A stretch of 64,000 bases of DNA from Microbacterium sp. SL75 (lineage in GTDB: Bacteria > Actinomycetota > Actinomycetes > Actinomycetales > Microbacteriaceae). Below the pieces are notes generated by a model. That model was not told where the DNA came from. It searched no databases and saw nothing but the letters and a program-made list of their open reading frames with translations. The stretch lies in the NCBI RefSeq assembly GCF_026625865.1, contig NZ_CP113067.1, forward strand, positions 124,001-188,000. Direction: 5' to 3'. The position numbers and the translations under genes were made by a program. This document shows, in pieces, positions 8,076 through 18,800 of the stretch; positions within the stretch are counted from its first letter, which is position 1, and each line of letters starts with the position of its first letter.

Positions 8076-9221
8076 ATGACATCCACGGACCCCATCGTCG
8101 CATCTGGCGACAATGAGAACACACCGCAGGCAAACAGTCACCTTCGCGCTTCTACGGCACTCGGAACCGATGTGCCGTCGATACTCGCTGCGTACACGGC
8201 ATCGATGCCGAAGTTCGACTTTTCGGCACTCTTGCCAGTGTCGAACATTGCTTCCTCGACGTTGAAGATTGATACGACCGCAATCGCTGCGATCGCGAGC
8301 ACACGAAGCATCTCGTCCAGGCTCGGCACGCTCATAGCTTTGTCAGGCTCTGCGGTTTCGATTCCGAAATCGAACTACGCGTCGCTCATACCGGAGACCG
8401 GCATCGCCGCAATCACGCGCGCCCAGGGGGCGCTGGTCGCGGGACTTCCTGTTTACTCCAAGATGCTTGGCGGGTTCCGCACGGACTTGTTCACCGGGGT
8501 TCGACCGCAGATTGACTTGACAGCAACGCTGCAGCCCCTCCTGGAACTGTTTCGGTCGTTCGACTGGGACTCGATTACGAAGCCCCTGCGCGTTCCGGAC
8601 AACTGGCCTGATGATGTTCACGACCGCCTTCCCGAGCTGCTTGAAGTGGTGAACCGTGACGGTATCCCGGCTGCCTGGGTTCCTCGAGTCGACGTGCTGA
8701 CGCTTCTGCTCAACGCGACGGACGGCGACGAACGGTCTGAGGTGCTCGTTGAGCACCGCGATGAGATCCTCGAGGACTGTTCGAACTGGCTCGATGATCT
8801 CTGCGATCCGGTCCTGAATTCGGTCCTTCCGATCGCGCGCGAGGTGCTCGATGCATGTCACGATGGCTACTGGAAGGTCGGGGCAATCTCCGCGGTACAA
8901 GTGGTGCACAGCGTCGTAGAGTCTCTCCACTGGGTCAGCGATCGGCAACGAGTCGCCAAGCATCACGTCTTGACGATGGACACGCCCTATTCGCGGATGC
9001 TCGAGCAGGCAGCCCGAGCGCCGCTCGTTCTGTTTTACGACGACTGGAACCCTCTGTCAGGAAAACCGCGCCCCGCCCATCTGACCCGTCATGTGGTCTC
9101 TCACCGTCTTGGCGAAGACCAAGTCAACGATCGGAACTGCATCGTGGCGGTGATGCTTATGGCTTCACTTCTTGTCACCGTGTACCAGCTCGACCTCGGC
9201 CAAAAGGAGCTCGCCGCATGA
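8076..9221 (+). CDS. HEPN-like protein of unknown function
   Basis: 381 residues from the ATG at 8076, with GGGAGGA five bases upstream. The N-terminal 150 residues are rich in small and hydrophobic residues with no clear domain. The C-terminal part is helical and ends with RHVVSHRLGEDQVNDRNC followed by a hydrophobic helix. RHVVSH fits the RX4H active-site motif of HEPN ribonuclease domains, and the arrangement resembles the C-terminus of abortive-infection-type HEPN proteins. Its stop overlaps the next start (ATGA at 9218), so it is the first gene of a cassette leading to a Schlafen-AlbA protein. Defence or toxin function is an inference; no homologue is identified by search. Confidence 0.6.
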   Translation: MTSTDPIVASGDNENTPQANSHLRASTALGTDVPSILAAYTASMPKFDFSALLPVSNIASSTLKIDTTAIAAIASTRSISSRLGTLIALSGSAVSIPKSNYASLIPETGIAAITRAQGALVAGLPVYSKMLGGFRTDLFTGVRPQIDLTATLQPLLELFRSFDWDSITKPLRVPDNWPDDVHDRLPELLEVVNRDGIPAAWVPRVDVLTLLLNATDGDERSEVLVEHRDEILEDCSNWLDDLCDPVLNSVLPIAREVLDACHDGYWKVGAISAVQVVHSVVESLHWVSDRQRVAKHHVLTMDTPYSRMLEQAARAPLVLFYDDWNPLSGKPRPAHLTRHVVSHRLGEDQVNDRNCIVAVMLMASLLVTVYQLDLGQKELAA

Positions 9222-9436
9222 GTGGGATTCAATCTAGCCAAGACCTCTGGGACCAGCTCGATCGTGGTTCGACCGGCCTGCTTCGTGTATTCGAGACGAT
9301 GCAGTCGAAGTACTCACCCGATGGCCGGACCGCGGCAGTAGATCCGCCGCTTTCGCTAACGGCCGGCACGCCCAACAGTCGACCACGACACGGGATGCTC
9401 GCAGTACCTCGCGGGCACGTCTTGAGGCACTCTTAG
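9218..9436 (+). CDS. Small unknown protein, possible severed N-terminus of the next gene
   Basis: 72 residues (MSGIQSSQDLWDQLDRG...), starting in a 4-base ATGA overlap with the HEPN-like gene. It is unrecognised. The first 28 residues look helical and the rest is low in structure. It ends at a TAG (9434-9436) that is in the same frame as the following Schlafen-AlbA gene, whose GTG comes only three bases later. The two may therefore have been one protein now split by a single amber codon, or may be genuinely separate, translationally coupled genes. Confidence 0.5.
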   Translation: MSGIQSSQDLWDQLDRGSTGLLRVFETMQSKYSPDGRTAAVDPPLSLTAGTPNSRPRHGMLAVPRGHVLRHS

Positions 9437-9439
9437 AAC

Positions 9440-10432
9440 GTGGTGCTCAACATCGACTCAAGTCGAGCGCTCCGCACACATGACCAGTTGGCGCACCTGG
9501 CGGATGCAGTCCTCTCGGCCGACTCGAGCGACGAAAGTCGATCAATCGAGTGGAAGTCGCAGTACGCAAATCTGTTGGCACCGGAAGCCGGCTTTGCAAT
9601 TGGACGTGCCGTACTTGGCATGGCCAACCGTCCTATCGCGGCCGCCCAGTCCCACTTTGAAGGCGTGGGGTACGTTCTTGTTGGCGTCGAACCTGGACAC
9701 CTCCACGGGCAAATCGTGCCTGACAGCGCGACCGTTGCAAACTCAATCGGCAGATACGCCGGTAATAGTTGGCCGCTTTGGGACACGCGCACGGTTGGCC
9801 TCCGTGGTCAGCAGATACTCGTCGTGACCGTTGAGCCTCCCCGCCCCGGCGATCGCATTGCGCTCCTACAGAAGAGTTTCCAGCCTGCGCGCGGCCCGGA
9901 AGTGACAGAGGGCACCATTTTCGTCCGCCAGTCTGGCTTCACTGACCGCGCAAAGAGGCATGACATCGAGCAGCTGCAGGAGCGCCTCCTCGCGGGTGCG
10001 GCTACGCAGGCCGAAGCTACCCGTGGATTAGATCGAGACCGCCAGCTGAGAAGTCTCGTCGCCGAGATGGTTCATGCGATACACCACTGGGCGTCGGTGA
10101 TGGAGACACTCGTCATCATGACTGCGCGCGAGACATGGGGACAGCAGTCGCTCATGGATTGGACCACCACCGCACCGGCATCAACCTCGGGCGATGCGAT
10201 GCAGCTCGCGAAGCTCAACATGTCGAAGATACGACTTGAAACAAAAGACTCCCAACTGCTCGAGCTCGTTACGCGCGCGGAGCAAGCAATCGAAGCCATG
10301 TCGCTTGGGGATGCCCTGAGGTCCGGCCCAAGCGCACCGGAAGCCAGGGAAATTGCATACGGCCACATCCGAAACGTCAAAGAGGCATTCGACAATATTG
10401 CGTCGGCAGCGAGGACCGTTTTTGCCGATTAG
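9440..10432 (+). CDS. Schlafen AlbA_2-domain protein
   Basis: 330 residues. Residues 30-170 match the Schlafen/AlbA_2 layout: an E-x-K motif (SIEWKSQYANLL), then IGRAVLGMANRP, a GYVLVGVEPG turn, IGRYAG, a strand ILVVTVEPPRPGD and the closing TIFVRQSGFTDRA. AlbA_2 domains bind nucleic acid and occur in several antiviral and toxin systems. The C-terminal half is helical with no recognised domain. GTG at 9440 has only a distant GAGG (12 bases); frame continuity with the upstream 72-residue ORF is notable. It is the third member of the HEPN-like cassette. Confidence 0.7.
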   Translation: MVLNIDSSRALRTHDQLAHLADAVLSADSSDESRSIEWKSQYANLLAPEAGFAIGRAVLGMANRPIAAAQSHFEGVGYVLVGVEPGHLHGQIVPDSATVANSIGRYAGNSWPLWDTRTVGLRGQQILVVTVEPPRPGDRIALLQKSFQPARGPEVTEGTIFVRQSGFTDRAKRHDIEQLQERLLAGAATQAEATRGLDRDRQLRSLVAEMVHAIHHWASVMETLVIMTARETWGQQSLMDWTTTAPASTSGDAMQLAKLNMSKIRLETKDSQLLELVTRAEQAIEAMSLGDALRSGPSAPEAREIAYGHIRNVKEAFDNIASAARTVFAD

Positions 10433-10516
10433 GTACGGATGACTGCCGCGTGGACCAAGCGGACACAGGTCGACAAGAAAGGGGCGGCGATCATCCATCT
10501 GACCACCGCCCCATCG

Positions 10517-11023
10517 TCAAGGCTTACGCGCGCCGCCGCCATATCCGATGCACGCGATCTGCACCTCCAGCGCCGACGACATCTCCATCAGTAGCGTCGC
10601 CCAGATGACCGTCTCGAGATAATCGTCGCGGTCGATCGGCTCCTCGTGCCACCGACCTCCACCTCGCTCTCGGCTCCGAACTCGATAGACGCCGGGTTCG
10701 AGCAGTTGTCGCCGAATTTCGATGGTCAGGTCGGCACTCTCCTCCTCATTGTGGGCGAGTCCAACAAGCACGATGTCCCCCAAGAGCCGCGCTTCCCCTC
10801 GTACACCCGGGATGTAAAACCACCAAAGGAACGTTGCGCGCCGGTTGTAAGACAACTGGCGATTAGATCCCTCTAGGTTTAGATGCATCCTGACGCCGAC
10901 GTGTGGAATGTGGACTGCCTCGGCCCACTCGTCGACAGCTCGGTCGAAGTCCTCCGGCTTCTCGAACGTCGCGGCCCTAAGCGGAGCTTTATCGTCAGCC
11001 GGGATGATGATGCCTTGCACCAT
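10517..11023 (-). CDS. DUF3846-like mobile-element protein
   Basis: 168 residues beginning MVQGIIIPADDKAPLRAATF, which resembles the start of DUF3846-type proteins found on actinobacterial plasmids, phages and conjugative elements. Function is unknown. Nothing catalytic is recognised. The ATG has an unusually complete ribosome site (AAAGGAGG, about eight bases upstream), as does the RHH gene upstream, suggesting a common plasmid-like origin. It faces the Schlafen gene convergently across an 84-base gap. Confidence 0.55.
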   Translation of the reverse strand: MVQGIIIPADDKAPLRAATFEKPEDFDRAVDEWAEAVHIPHVGVRMHLNLEGSNRQLSYNRRATFLWWFYIPGVRGEARLLGDIVLVGLAHNEEESADLTIEIRRQLLEPGVYRVRSRERGGGRWHEEPIDRDDYLETVIWATLLMEMSSALEVQIACIGYGGGARKP

Positions 11024-11190
11024 GGTGGTGTTCCTCCTTTGTACGTGCGACCGGGAACCGGGGTGGTTTTCGTGGAATCGCAGAGCACAAACGAGTAGCG
11101 TTCATCGCTCGGAACGGGGGTGAGGGGGCGGCCGGCGAACAGCGTCCTGGAATGGACGTGCTCAAGCCGGCCGCCGGGTCAGAGGAACCG

Positions 11191-11532
11191 TCAGCTCGTG
11201 GCGGCCTTCGCACGCGTGGTCTTCTGCGCCGGTGTGGCGTCGAAGATGGCGGCGATGGCATCGCGTTTGCCTGCTGCCTCGCGTTCGATCTCTTCGCGGG
11301 CGCTCTGGGCGAGCTGTTGCAGGGCTGGGTCGGCCTTGGCGCGCTCGATCCAGGCGTCGATGGCGAGCCGTACCTCGTCGGTGACGTTGCGGTCGCGCAA
11401 CTGGGCGATGATGTCCAGCTGGGTGCGGGTGGACTCGTTGAGTTTGACCGCGAGGGGTTTGATCGGGCCGTAGCCGAGTCCGTTGGCGGACGCAGCCGAG
11501 GCGGGCGGGGTGTTGACGTTGGACTCGCTCAT
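11191..11532 (-). CDS. Ribbon-helix-helix-like small DNA-binding protein
   Basis: 113 residues. The strand and helices of a CopG-like fold can be seen at residues 25-70: KPLAVKLNESTRTQLDIIAQ, then RNVTDEVRLAIDAWIERA. A charged C-terminal helix and an alanine/lysine tail follow. Such proteins regulate mobilisation or toxin genes on mobile elements. A near-perfect Shine-Dalgarno (AAGGAGGTGA) precedes the ATG by eight to nine bases, much stronger than in the surrounding chromosome. It is 167 bases upstream of the DUF3846-like gene on the same strand. Confidence 0.65.
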   Translation of the reverse strand: MSESNVNTPPASAASANGLGYGPIKPLAVKLNESTRTQLDIIAQLRDRNVTDEVRLAIDAWIERAKADPALQQLAQSAREEIEREAAGKRDAIAAIFDATPAQKTTRAKAATS

Positions 11533-11688
11533 GTGGGCGGGTCACCTCCTTGACGGGTGCGGCCGAGAACTCAGGACGAGTTCTCTACGAGACCGCAGAC
11601 CGGCAACGAGGGCTCGGGCAGTCGCTCCTTGAGCTAACAATGAACGTAAATGGCAAGCAACCGTCCGATCGCACCGCAGATTAGATGT

Positions 11689-12813
11689 CTAGACAGTCGC
11701 GCCGGTCGTCTCGGTACCACGAGCCCCGCCGACATGAAACGACGCAAGCAACTCGCCCGCCGTCGGACCGTCGATTCCCGGGAACGCCACCGATATGCCC
11801 GACGGTATCCGCCATGGGTCACGCAAGAAGGAACCAAGAAACAGCTCTGCTTCGATCCGCGCCAGTGTCAAATTAGCGCTCATAAGTACGCCCACGATCT
11901 GTCGGCAGGCGCTCCCATCGGTCGCATAGCCAACGAATGCCGCCATACTTCGGCGAGACCATGGGCCGACTCGAGCGCGCGCTCTCTGAGTTGCTTCTGA
12001 GAACGCCCCTGGGCTCGGAATATGACGGTCGGCGGGCAAAATTCGCTGCGACCAAGCGGACCAATTCTCTTCATTGGACCCAGATCGTATGTCTACCGCC
12101 GACGTCTGCGCTGACTTTGAACCAACAGAGTCCACCAATTTAGCTAGCTCAAGCCAGCGGTCGTCCGCGTATCGAGTAGAGATTCCCGGCGACTGGAACG
12201 ACTGAAAGTAGGCAGTTTCACCCGCAGCGACAACCTCACAGCGGAGCGCGAGGGAAGCGTCCAAAGAATCACTCGCCTCCGCGCGGTTCCAGCGTGGGTC
12301 GTCTAGCGCCCTGAGTTTGTATCGGAACGCACGCTGAAACGCCTGTCGGTCGGGTCGACCCAACTTGTTCAGCCGGTCGCTTATCGTCGCGAAGTAGAAG
12401 GGGGTTGGCGAGGCGTCTGTCACAGCTAAAACGCGCCAGAACTGTTCGTCTCCCATAACATCGACCGCGCGCCTGTCGGTGCGCCCTTCCATTCGAAGGG
12501 ATGCTGACAGTGAGCGAGCCCGCTCAGGGGCATCGGTCGCGTTGGCTAGGACGATCTGGTCAGAGACGACGGTCGGGCCAAGGGAAGGGGGTTCGTTGAT
12601 AACAAAGGTGTCCAGGAGCTCAGCCCCGCTGGCCGCAGCGATGTCCTGAGCCTCGGGCAGCGACTGCGCGAACAACACATACTCACGCAGGCGCCCTTTA
12701 TCCCGCTTTTGTAACCGCGCCGCGTGTCCAGCAAGACGGCCGTCCGCGCGAAACCCGTGATTGGCGATTACGGCAGCCGGAACCGGAGCAGACTGTTCGG
12801 GGAAATCACGCAT
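11689..12813 (-). CDS. Unknown protein directly downstream of the RHS gene; candidate immunity or accessory protein
   Basis: 374 residues from the ATG at 12813 (MRDFPEQSAPVPAAVIANHG), ten bases after the RHS stop on the same strand, so it is almost certainly co-transcribed with it. No signal peptide or membrane helix is seen. It is a soluble protein with an arginine-rich middle (about residues 150-200) and no motif I recognise. Position is what suggests immunity to the RHS C-terminal toxin, but immunity proteins are usually shorter (about 100-250 residues). A longer frame from 12873 would overlap the RHS coding end. Confidence 0.55.
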   Translation of the reverse strand: MRDFPEQSAPVPAAVIANHGFRADGRLAGHAARLQKRDKGRLREYVLFAQSLPEAQDIAAASGAELLDTFVINEPPSLGPTVVSDQIVLANATDAPERARSLSASLRMEGRTDRRAVDVMGDEQFWRVLAVTDASPTPFYFATISDRLNKLGRPDRQAFQRAFRYKLRALDDPRWNRAEASDSLDASLALRCEVVAAGETAYFQSFQSPGISTRYADDRWLELAKLVDSVGSKSAQTSAVDIRSGSNEENWSAWSQRILPADRHIPSPGAFSEATQRARARVGPWSRRSMAAFVGYATDGSACRQIVGVLMSANLTLARIEAELFLGSFLRDPWRIPSGISVAFPGIDGPTAGELLASFHVGGARGTETTGATV

Positions 12814-12823
12814 GGCTGTCACC

Positions 12824-15800
12824 CTACTTGCACCCCCCGTACGGGCAGTGGCCGTGCTCGATCGCGTAGTCAACGATCAGGCCGTATTCGATGACCCGAG
12901 CATTGTAGTAACCGGTTGTCTCCGCCACCCTCCGCCAGGAGCAGGGGCCCGACTCCGGCCGATCGTCCCGACCACATTTGCCGATTTGGCTTTGCGGCCT
13001 GTTCTCTAGCGGATTGCCACTTGAGATTCCATACTTCCACGTTTCGCCACTTCCGTTTTTGTAAATTTCGTACACGATGTACTTCTCGGAAGAGCGATAG
13101 GTCGTGAACTGGGGCTTTGGTATTGTCTGCGGAATTGGTTTTGTTTGCGGTTTTGGGGTGGCATTTGGCTTGGGGAACTGCGGCATCGCAAAGCGTGTCC
13201 AGGGAATTGCAGGTGGATTACGGAGGAGGTACTGGTAGGCGATCATGAGGACGATTGCCGCGATCACGTACAGCACGACCAACAGCACGTGAGCAAAGTT
13301 GCCTGACAGGTCGTGTTGATTAATGGGATCAGCTGGCCAGGAGTAGGCGTTGTCGGATCCTCCTTCCACCGGGTCGACGCTGAGGAACCTGCCCAGGGCG
13401 GGCACGTACAGTCGTGAACCCATCTCGAGCACGGCTGTTGTTCCGACTGTATGAGCATCTCTGCTCGCTGATTGATGCCATCCTGTCGTACCCAAGCTCG
13501 TTGCTCGGTCATCGGCGGACGACGTTCCGATGGCGAGGGTGGATGCGTCGAGCGGCTGACCGAAGGGGTCGTATGCCTGCAGTCCAGTCGTCTTCTTGCC
13601 GTCGGAGCTCGTCACGGCATGGTCGCCGATGCCCGGGTATGTCCATTCCTCCCCAGCGGACGAGAGAGCCACGGTGACGCCGCCGGGAAGAGACGCCCGG
13701 AACTGTCGTGCAGAACCATCAGCGTCAGTTGCCCACACTCCCCCGGTACCGGCTGCGAACCTGTACGTCGTTGTGGTTGGCGGAGGACTTCCTGCCGGGT
13801 CGAGCACCCGCTTGATCACGCGGTCCGTCGCATCACGTGTCAGCGTCATGACGGTGCCGTCGTTCCACGCCGTCTTCACATGCCTATTCGCGGCATCGAA
13901 GGTGAAAGTCATGTCCGCGAGACGAACGACGTTGCCTCGAGCGTCGTACGCTATTTCGCTGCTCGATAATCCGTCAGCAACTGTATTGGCCCCCGCGACC
14001 GGGTTTGTGACGTTAGTGGAGGTTAGACGATCGGACCAGTCGTAGCAGTACTTCGTGTCGGTGGTTTTTGCAGCAGCTCCGGGAGCGGTGTAGACGTCCG
14101 TAAGCGACGTTCTGTTTCCGGAAGCTCCTGCGGAAGGGTTAATGCCGCACCCGCCCGATGCGGCATACCCATAGGTCAAGTTGTGACCGGGAATTTGCGC
14201 CGATGTGAGACGCCCCGCCGAATCGTACCCGTAGGTGTAGTCGTGTTGAAGGGTGCCTTGCTTGACGAAGCTCTTTAGAATCTTTCCGCTTTGCGATCGG
14301 ACGACTTTCGTGGTGATGGTCTCCGATTGTGGGAAGGTCCACTCCGTCCCATCGAGCCGCGCAGCGAGGTCGCGAGAGAGGACCTTGAATGTCGCCCCTC
14401 CGGCGTAGACAACGGATTTTAGGCTGCCGTCGTAAGCGTATGTCGCATTAGCAAGCTCACGGCCATTGCGGAAAACAGACTTCACCTGGCCGCCACCGCC
14501 ACGTTCGTATGCGTAACGTGTGATGTCGGCGGCTGAGCTCTCCTGCACGTCGATCTGCCGGCTGAAGGTCGATGTGCCCATGACCTGCGTAATTGTGTAG
14601 CGACCGGGCTGCTGGTAGGTATGCGTGGCAACGGTGCCTGTCGACCGGGGCGACCCATCACCCCAGTCCCACTCTGAAGCTGGCATCCATGGTTGATTAC
14701 GCACCGACACGGTCCGGCCGTCCCCCGCAACATCGTTCTGGTAGCTCCTTGTGGACCAGTCTCCCGGCTCGTAATTGCGCGTGGCAGGAAGCGTTTGCCG
14801 GAAGGACACCTTCGCGTTCCTGCCTTCGGAATCCGACACTGACGCGGTGATCACGTAGTCGGCCTTCGATGCATATTTGTGGGACACGACGGTCCCCTGC
14901 GATGTTGAACCGTCGCCCCAGTCCCAATCGAAGCTTCGCTCGGACAGTCCACCTGAGCCTCCAACCTGCGCTTCCTTAGCGAGGTATGAACCCTGAAGTT
15001 GCTCCTCCCAGTACACCTCACTGATGGAGTATTTTGGCTGCGTCTTTGGCACCTCGGTCAATTCCTCAGTAGTGCTCGTCGCCGACGCGAGAAGTCGTCC
15101 AGTCAGCGGCTCGTATTCCGAGACGGTGGTAGTACCGAGCGCATCGCGGTATCGAGTCACTTGCCCGAGGAAGTTGGAATCTGTCGTCAATCTTGTGACG
15201 TCTGCGGTTCCTGTGCCTGGGTCGTCCTCTACAACGATTCGTGCTCCGCCGTCGCTTACGAAGTAGGTGGTGGATACGGTGCGTTGCGGGCCTGTGGCGC
15301 CGTTGAAGGTCTGCTTTACCACGCGCCCTCTCGCGTCGTAGGTAGTGCACGACCAGGCAGCATCGCCGCTCTTGCGGGAGCCGATCGGTCGCCCCATGAT
15401 GTCGTAAACGTATTCGGTGCGCACCGCGGCCGCTGAGGATCCGGCTGGCCCGACCGTTGCTTTTTGGAATCCGTATTGCCGCACGCCGCCTGCCCCACAT
15501 ACTGCTGGCGCTGTTTCAAGGTCCCCCCAGTACTCGTGCGTCGTGGCGGCTGTGGTGGGCGCCTGGCCTGAGTTGGCTCCCGGCAGAATCTTCTTCGTGC
15601 GGCGCAGCCATCCACCGCCTGACGGCTGCTCGTATTGAACCGACGTTCGCATTGCCTGTCCCCCGGGGTCGACCACCGTCGAAGTCGCTTGCCCAAGCCA
15701 GGGGTGAGCGAACTGCGAGTCGACGCTCATGTTGCCAACCTGATTTGCGGTTGTACCGGACGATCCACCCGGTGCCGAGTCATCTGTCGTGATGCGCGTG

Positions 15801-18800
15801 GCGTTGCCATAATCCGGACGCAATTGCGTTCCGGGTACAACGCTGGCAGTCGTGCTCCCCGGTGGATACCAGCGGAGCTGGAGAGAGGCGGCGCCTGTGT
15901 TCTCGTAGTATTCGACCTTTATCCTCTTTGTCTCACCGGCCGTCACAGTGATCGCTTCCCCAGCGTTAGTGAAGGACGCCTGGCCCTGCCACTTGTCGAT
16001 GTTCAGTGCATCGTTGATCCAGACCCGTACACCATCGTCCGCAACCGTTTCCAGCTTGTAGATACCTGATTGAGGGAACGTGATAAGTCCGGTGAGCCTG
16101 ATTGAGAACCTGTCCGCGCTGACTCCCGCTGCGGGAGAGCTGGCTCCCCAGGATGAATTGATGGCTCCTCCGGAACTCCCGTTCAGTCCCATGCTGAATG
16201 TAACGGGGGATCCCCCTAGATAAGCCGTGTTCGCTTTCTCGGTGTAATACGCCGCGTGCAGCCCGAACGCGCCGTCGTCGTAGGACGTTTTTGTGTGCGC
16301 TGGCGTGATACCGCAACCGAGAGTACCAAGGGGGTTGGAGACGGGCCTGTTGTCCGATTGGAAGCACAACGTTGGGGCGGGACCCCACACATCGGTGAGA
16401 CGGTCGGTCGCCGGGTCATAACCGCTGGTTTCACGAAGGTCACGGGTCGTCTTCGCAAGTACCAGATCCTTCGTGGGGTCCCACGTCTGGGTGGTTTCAA
16501 CGCCCTCGTCGGTGCGCGTCTGTCGCCAGAATGAGTCGTATGTGACACTCTTCTGACTGCCCAGCGAATATACGGTTGTTCGCGAAATCTCCGTGTCATA
16601 AGAATAAAGTTTGGATTGGCTTTGCGCTTTTCCATCCGCAGGCGGGAGGCTTACCGCCACGACCTTCTTGTTTGAGTAAGAGATAGTGACCTGAGGGGGC
16701 GCGAAGTTAGCTGGCTCGGCTCGACTAGCGAAGAAATCAGATGTGACCGAGTCCTGAATCTTCGTCAGCATCCTGTCTTGGTAGCCAAACCAGGTTCTTT
16801 CGCCGCCTGGGTCGTCGATCATCCACAGCGATTCATTCGGCCCGTAATAGAGACGCGTCTCGGACGAGTCGGGATAACCGATCTTGCATAGCATGCCTTC
16901 CGGTGCGAGCCAGTAGCTCGGCTCAAGAGAGGGGCAGTTGCTCGACGCGGGCGTGGATCCGTTGTTCGCGTAGGTGAATGTGATTTTTCGCTCGTAGGAG
17001 GTTCCGTTTTTGGATACGGGGTCGGCAAGCTCGACTATGCGCCCGTTTGAGTCGTAGACGCTGATCGGCGCGGCGGGTTTGAGGGCGTCGGACGGGGGTG
17101 TTGAAGAAAGGACTCGCCCCTCTACATTGAACTGATACACGACACCGTCTGGGCCGCTGTATACCACCCTCCCCGCGGAATCGAGACTGACTGTTCCGTA
17201 TTCACCGGCAGGAGGCGAGTAGCCTCCTGCACCCTTTGCGAACGTTTTGACAGCGCCAGTCGCATCCGTCAGGACGATCGACGACTCCGAGACTGCTGCG
17301 CGCGACCAAGCGCTCGCTGTTCCCAGCATGGGTGTGGAGGCGCCCCAGCCCTCTGGGAGGATTGTCGGCTTTTGCGTGAGCCAGTTTGACGGTACCGGTA
17401 CCGGGGCAATCCCATCGTCTGGATCGTCGGCCCATAGTTCTACGGCTGCGCCGCCCGTTGCTTCGAAGTATTCGAGCGAGATCGGCATCTGCGCCGTACC
17501 GAAATTGAAGTCTCCGCTCCATTCGAGCCCGCAGCCGCAGGGAGCCCATTTGTCCATGACGGATTGACCATCGATTCGTAGTCGCACGCCATCGTCGTGG
17601 CGGAGACCGAAGCGCCACTTGCCCGAGCCCTGCGGTAGGCGGATGTAGCCCGTCCAACGCACCATGAAGTGGTCACTATTCTGAATCGCTGGCCCAGGTG
17701 ATCCTCCTGCCCAGTCGAATGACACGTTCGAGTCTGTTCGAGACATGAGCGGCTGCTTACCATCGAACGTGTACTCCCCGGCCGAGGCTGGCGTGGTACC
17801 GCCCAGGGTGCGTCCATCGAAATACTGCCCAGTCAGACCGTAATTGCTCGACCGGACCGCCTGTGAGTTGTAGACGAACGACATCCCCATCGGCCCGCCC
17901 AGCGTCTGGACGGTCGGTGACTCGAAGGAGACGTTCGCGTTCCCATTTGCAAGGTTGACCATAACCGGGCCCACTTTGTCAAACGGTGAAGGACCGGACG
18001 ACCCGAGCCGGCGGTCTACCTTAAATCGCTTCGTCCAGGTCGGCCATCGGTTCTGAGAGAGCCCGTCGTGGGGCTGAACGATCCAGCTGTATACGCCGCC
18101 GTCCTGCAGAGTTCCCTCGGGCACCGTCCATCGAACCTTGCCATCTGCGCCCGCGGGAACTAAGCCCGAGCTGAAGAAAGACCCCGTCCTTCCATCCGCT
18201 CCAGTCGCCAGCTTGAATTCGTATCGCACCTGGCCGTTTGCGGGAACTGCGTCTGCATCCTGTACTGCATCGACTTGCAGGGTCGGAGTGAGCGTCGTCA
18301 CCATTTGTGGCTGGCCCGCACTATTCCCGGGCGACCCGCTCGACTCGGGGGGCGTGGGCGGCACCTTCTGTGTGGTGAAGGACCATGCACCACTCCATCG
18401 GTCGGTGTTCTGCCCGAGGTGTCCGTTGTGTCCGTCGACCGTGCGGACCTGCCAGTAGTAACGGGTGTCGGGTCGGAGGACGTCGTCGGGCACGGTGAGA
18501 GCCGATGCTCCCGTCCAGCCTGATTCCCAGATGGGGCCGCTCATGTCCGGGTTCGAGGAGATCTTGTACCAGTAGCTAAGACCTGAGTACGGGGAGTGGT
18601 TTGACGCCCCCAGCTGCAGGGTGGGCGTCAGACTTGTACCACCCGCGCCGTCGGCAGGGGAAGTTTGCCAGGCTGAAGGGAATGGCCAATAACGGACGAA
18701 CATCTGAGACGTGATCCGTTTGTGACTGTATGTCGAGCCTTCATCGCCTGTGATGATGAAAGAAATGCCAGTGTCACCCATCGCAAAACGATCAACCAGC

